Positions 29,370-31,323 of a DNA stretch of 31,323 nucleotides are shown here, in pieces (the stretch's first letter is position 1; each line of letters starts with the position of its first letter). Where the stretch lies: assembly GCA_003427395.1 (NCBI GenBank), contig BFEA01000121.1:1801939-1833261 (forward strand), written 5' to 3'. Source of the DNA: Chara braunii (lineage: Eukaryota; Streptophyta; Charophyceae; Charales; Characeae). Under the pieces are notes generated by a model that saw only the letters and a list, made by a program, of their open reading frames with translations, was not told where the DNA came from and did not search any database. A program made the translations under genes and the position numbers.

Positions 29370-29951
29370 CTATCCGGTGGCTGGAGGGTTAGGGAGAAGT
29401 AGGTCAGGGACCGTCTGATCGAAGAAGCGCTGCGTCTTGTTATCTCCAAAGGTACAGCGAGACCCGGAGGTAGCTAGGCAAGCTTCCCCAGCCACGCGAG
29501 GATGAACGAAGTCTCCCTGCGAGCCAGAGTCCCATAAAGTGTGGTACACCCTCGTAGATGTCCCCAGGCGAATAGGGATGATGGGGAGGGTGCGATCAGG
29601 GTCGGAGAGTATAGCGAGAAAATGACGCAGGACGTTTACGTGCCTCGTGAGTCCCTCCTTGCGAGCCTTAAGGATGCGCAAATCCAGAAGAGATGACCCA
29701 ACGTCATCGCGAGTCGCCAACTGGGCACTACAACGAGTTGTGCGAATGGCACGACGAGTCGGAAGTCTCACAGGGTAAAGACTAGATGTGACGGTCTGTT
29801 GTGGGGCAGACGGTACCTCGACAGACGGTGAGGCAGAGGGAACTGCGTCTGTCGTGTCCTGAGGATCCTCTAGTGGGGTAGCCAAAGGGGCAAATCTCGA
29901 CTCGGTGGTCAGTAAGTCGGCTAGGTGCGAGGCCTCAGCGGTACACTGCAC
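29370..29951 (-). pseudogene. pol: Protease N-terminal half of element C
   Basis: The frame carries the linker TRRAIRTTRCSAQLATRDDV and the retropepsin site TLWDSGSQGDFVHPRV, with the catalytic Asp present, then QRFFDQTVPDL. No stop separates linker and active site here, whereas element B has a TAG. The frame ends near 29370 with NPPATG; the protease C-terminal part continues out of frame to about 29290. Confidence 0.88.
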
Positions 29952-29956
29952 CGTGG

Positions 29957-30304
29957 CTAGCTGGGTGGGGCTGGCCGGACGGGGCCAGGGGGGGACTGAG
30001 ATCGACGCTGACGAGAAATGTCAGCGTAGTGTCGATTGAGGGCGGCATGGTGTGGACACCGTGAGGAGGTGTGTCCATCCTGACGATAATGGAGGTAGCC
30101 GCGACGGTGTAGGGCCAAACCCCGGTAGACTTTCGAGCATTGGTCGACCCCACTGCGGGTCCCAGTTGGCTCGGCCCGCCCACGCTCATGCTTAGGGCGC
30201 GGGCTGTTCGTTCCAAGGTCACCCCCACCTAGTGCTTTGAGATGGATGGGGGTGGGCCATCGAGCGAGAGAGCTTTGACATTGGGGATGTAGCTCAGCCC
30301 TCAC
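29957..30304 (-). pseudogene. gag: gag C-terminal fragment of element C, zinc knuckle damaged
   Basis: The segment resembles the gag end of element B and contains YLHYRQDGHTSSRC where element B has CLRCRQDGHTSSRC. Two of the four zinc ligands are therefore Tyr. The start given is simply the first Met of the open frame; similarity to element B fades upstream of about 30250. Confidence 0.75.
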
Positions 30305-31200
30305 GCCGGGTGACAGTCTTGCTGGTCATTCTGCAAACGCTGATTTTTTTTTTTTAATTCTTGGTTGTGTTCTCAAGCAAATGCTCCTTCCAATACGCAG
30401 GCAATCCAGGGGTTCTTTGAAAGTTTTTCTTCTTTTATGTGCAGGCTAAGCATCATCCTTAGGCCACGCACCATTTCCCTAAGCACAACAATCCTACAAC
30501 GTCATCGGGGTGCGGCAACGCCGTCCTCCCCCTTGCCTCTACGCACTCCTCGTGTCTCATACGTTCCATCGATCGTTATTGGAGCAGGCCCCTTAGTCTT
30601 TTCGGAGCCCTCCCACGCATGCTCAGGCTACTTCCCATTCCGATCAGTAAAAGTCGCAGTCCTTTCTTTTATTCACACTTCAAGTCTCATGCACAAAGGT
30701 CTCTCTGTTTTACACTAAGGGCCCCTTAGTCCCTTTGCCCCCTCTTCTTTGCCGCCCGGCTTCCCCAGCCTGGTCCTGCTCAAGGCATCCCAAGGCTTAC
30801 TCACCTGCACAATCCCACACAAAGGCAAAGACCGATACAATCCCCCATCGGGGTAAACACATAGCCCTTTCCGCCTGCCTAACTTTCTTTTTCTTTCGCT
30901 TTTCTTTATTCTCCTTCCTTTGCTCAATCAGTCCATCTTGTTCTCATATTCATGCAGTCGGGGAAATGGTTGAGTCAACTGACCTTGCTTCAAGCACCAG
31001 CTTCCTCTAGCCCTTTTCCAAACTCGGCCCCTCTCAATCCCTCAGGTGTCTATTTTCCTTCCTTCTTGGTGGCGCAAGGGACCGAGAACCCTCCCCTTGC
31101 CCACTTTCTCCGCCAAGTGAGGACAAATTATTTTCACCGTTCGTTTCCCTGGCAATATAACAAGTGTGTGGGAAGGGTTAGTTATATGTCAAGTGGCGGA
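30305..31200. other. Unassigned right flank
   Basis: No protein family, RNA gene or repeat family is recognised on either strand. A T run lies at 30345-30356. It could be host intergenic sequence. Confidence 0.45.
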
Positions 31201-31323
31201 ATGGGGAGAGGGTAGGACGAAGAGCGAGAAAGAGGGAAAGAGAGAGAGTGAAGGAGAGAAGAAAAGAGAGAGATGGAGAGAGAAAGAGAGGGAGAGAGAG
31301 AGCGAGGAAGAAAGAGAGAGAGA
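31201..31323. repeat. GA-rich simple sequence at the window end
   Basis: Purine-rich gag/aga repeats continue to the last base, mirroring the CT tract at the first base. Confidence 0.9.

Larger units (their letters stand above)
27575..30304 (-). mobile_element. Fragment of the same chromovirus family as element B (element C)
   Basis: Minus-strand gag end, protease, RT and start of RNase H match element B segment by segment. No LTR or primer site is seen at either end: the similarity starts just upstream of the gag zinc knuckle (about 30304) and stops inside RNase H (about 27575). It carries frameshifts, stops and two tandem duplications. It gives a useful comparison to spot what was lost in element B. 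Confidence 0.88.

Overview
The window looks like a piece of a large, repeat-rich plant-lineage nuclear genome. A charophyte green alga such as Chara is my best guess; this is inference from the style of the retroelements, the initiator-Met primer site and short TTTAGGG-type stretches, not proof. I see no intact host gene, rRNA, tRNA or CRISPR array. Almost everything recognisable is dead mobile DNA, and both ends of the window lie in simple repeats (CT at the left, GA-rich at the right). Layout, left to right: (1) 1-7916, a minus-strand Ty3/gypsy element. Its 5' LTR is at 6990-7916, then a leader, gag, protease, RT, RNase H and integrase, and a 3' LTR at 1-790. The integrase runs straight into the middle of the 3' LTR through an internal deletion near 790. 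(2) 7917-12236, sequence without a recognisable gene. It holds a PIF/Harbinger-like MITE (10287-10666, TAA duplications) and several small tandem duplications. (3) 12237-12553 joined to 22431-25990, a minus-strand Penelope-like retroelement. From its 5' end it carries a gag-like ORF (CCHC knuckle, coiled coil, SAP-like stretch), a GIY-YIG endonuclease placed BEFORE the reverse transcriptase, and the RT. (4) 12559-22430, a plus-strand Ty3/gypsy chromovirus inserted into the RT of (3). It has 341- and 360-bp LTRs, a near-perfect 5-bp target duplication, a tRNA-iMet primer site, a 2.3-kb leader with a 487-bp assembly gap and an array of four conserved hairpins, gag with a CCHC knuckle, protease, RT, RNase H, integrase and chromodomain. 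Removing it together with one target copy restores the reading frame of (3) exactly. (5) 27575-30304, a minus-strand fragment of the same chromovirus family, without LTRs and with two internal tandem duplications. (6) 25991-27574 and 30305-31323, microsatellites and unassigned sequence. All four retroelements are inactivated by stops, frameshifts or lost catalytic residues: the RT YxDD box reads YLDV in the plus chromovirus and FMDV in the Penelope-like element, and the integrase catalytic Glu is a TAG in the chromovirus. The most unusual items are the gag-plus-N-terminal-endonuclease architecture of the Penelope-like element, the nested insertion that preserves its frame, the compensated hairpin array in the chromovirus leader, and the TATA box sitting inside a palindrome in the LTRs of the first element.
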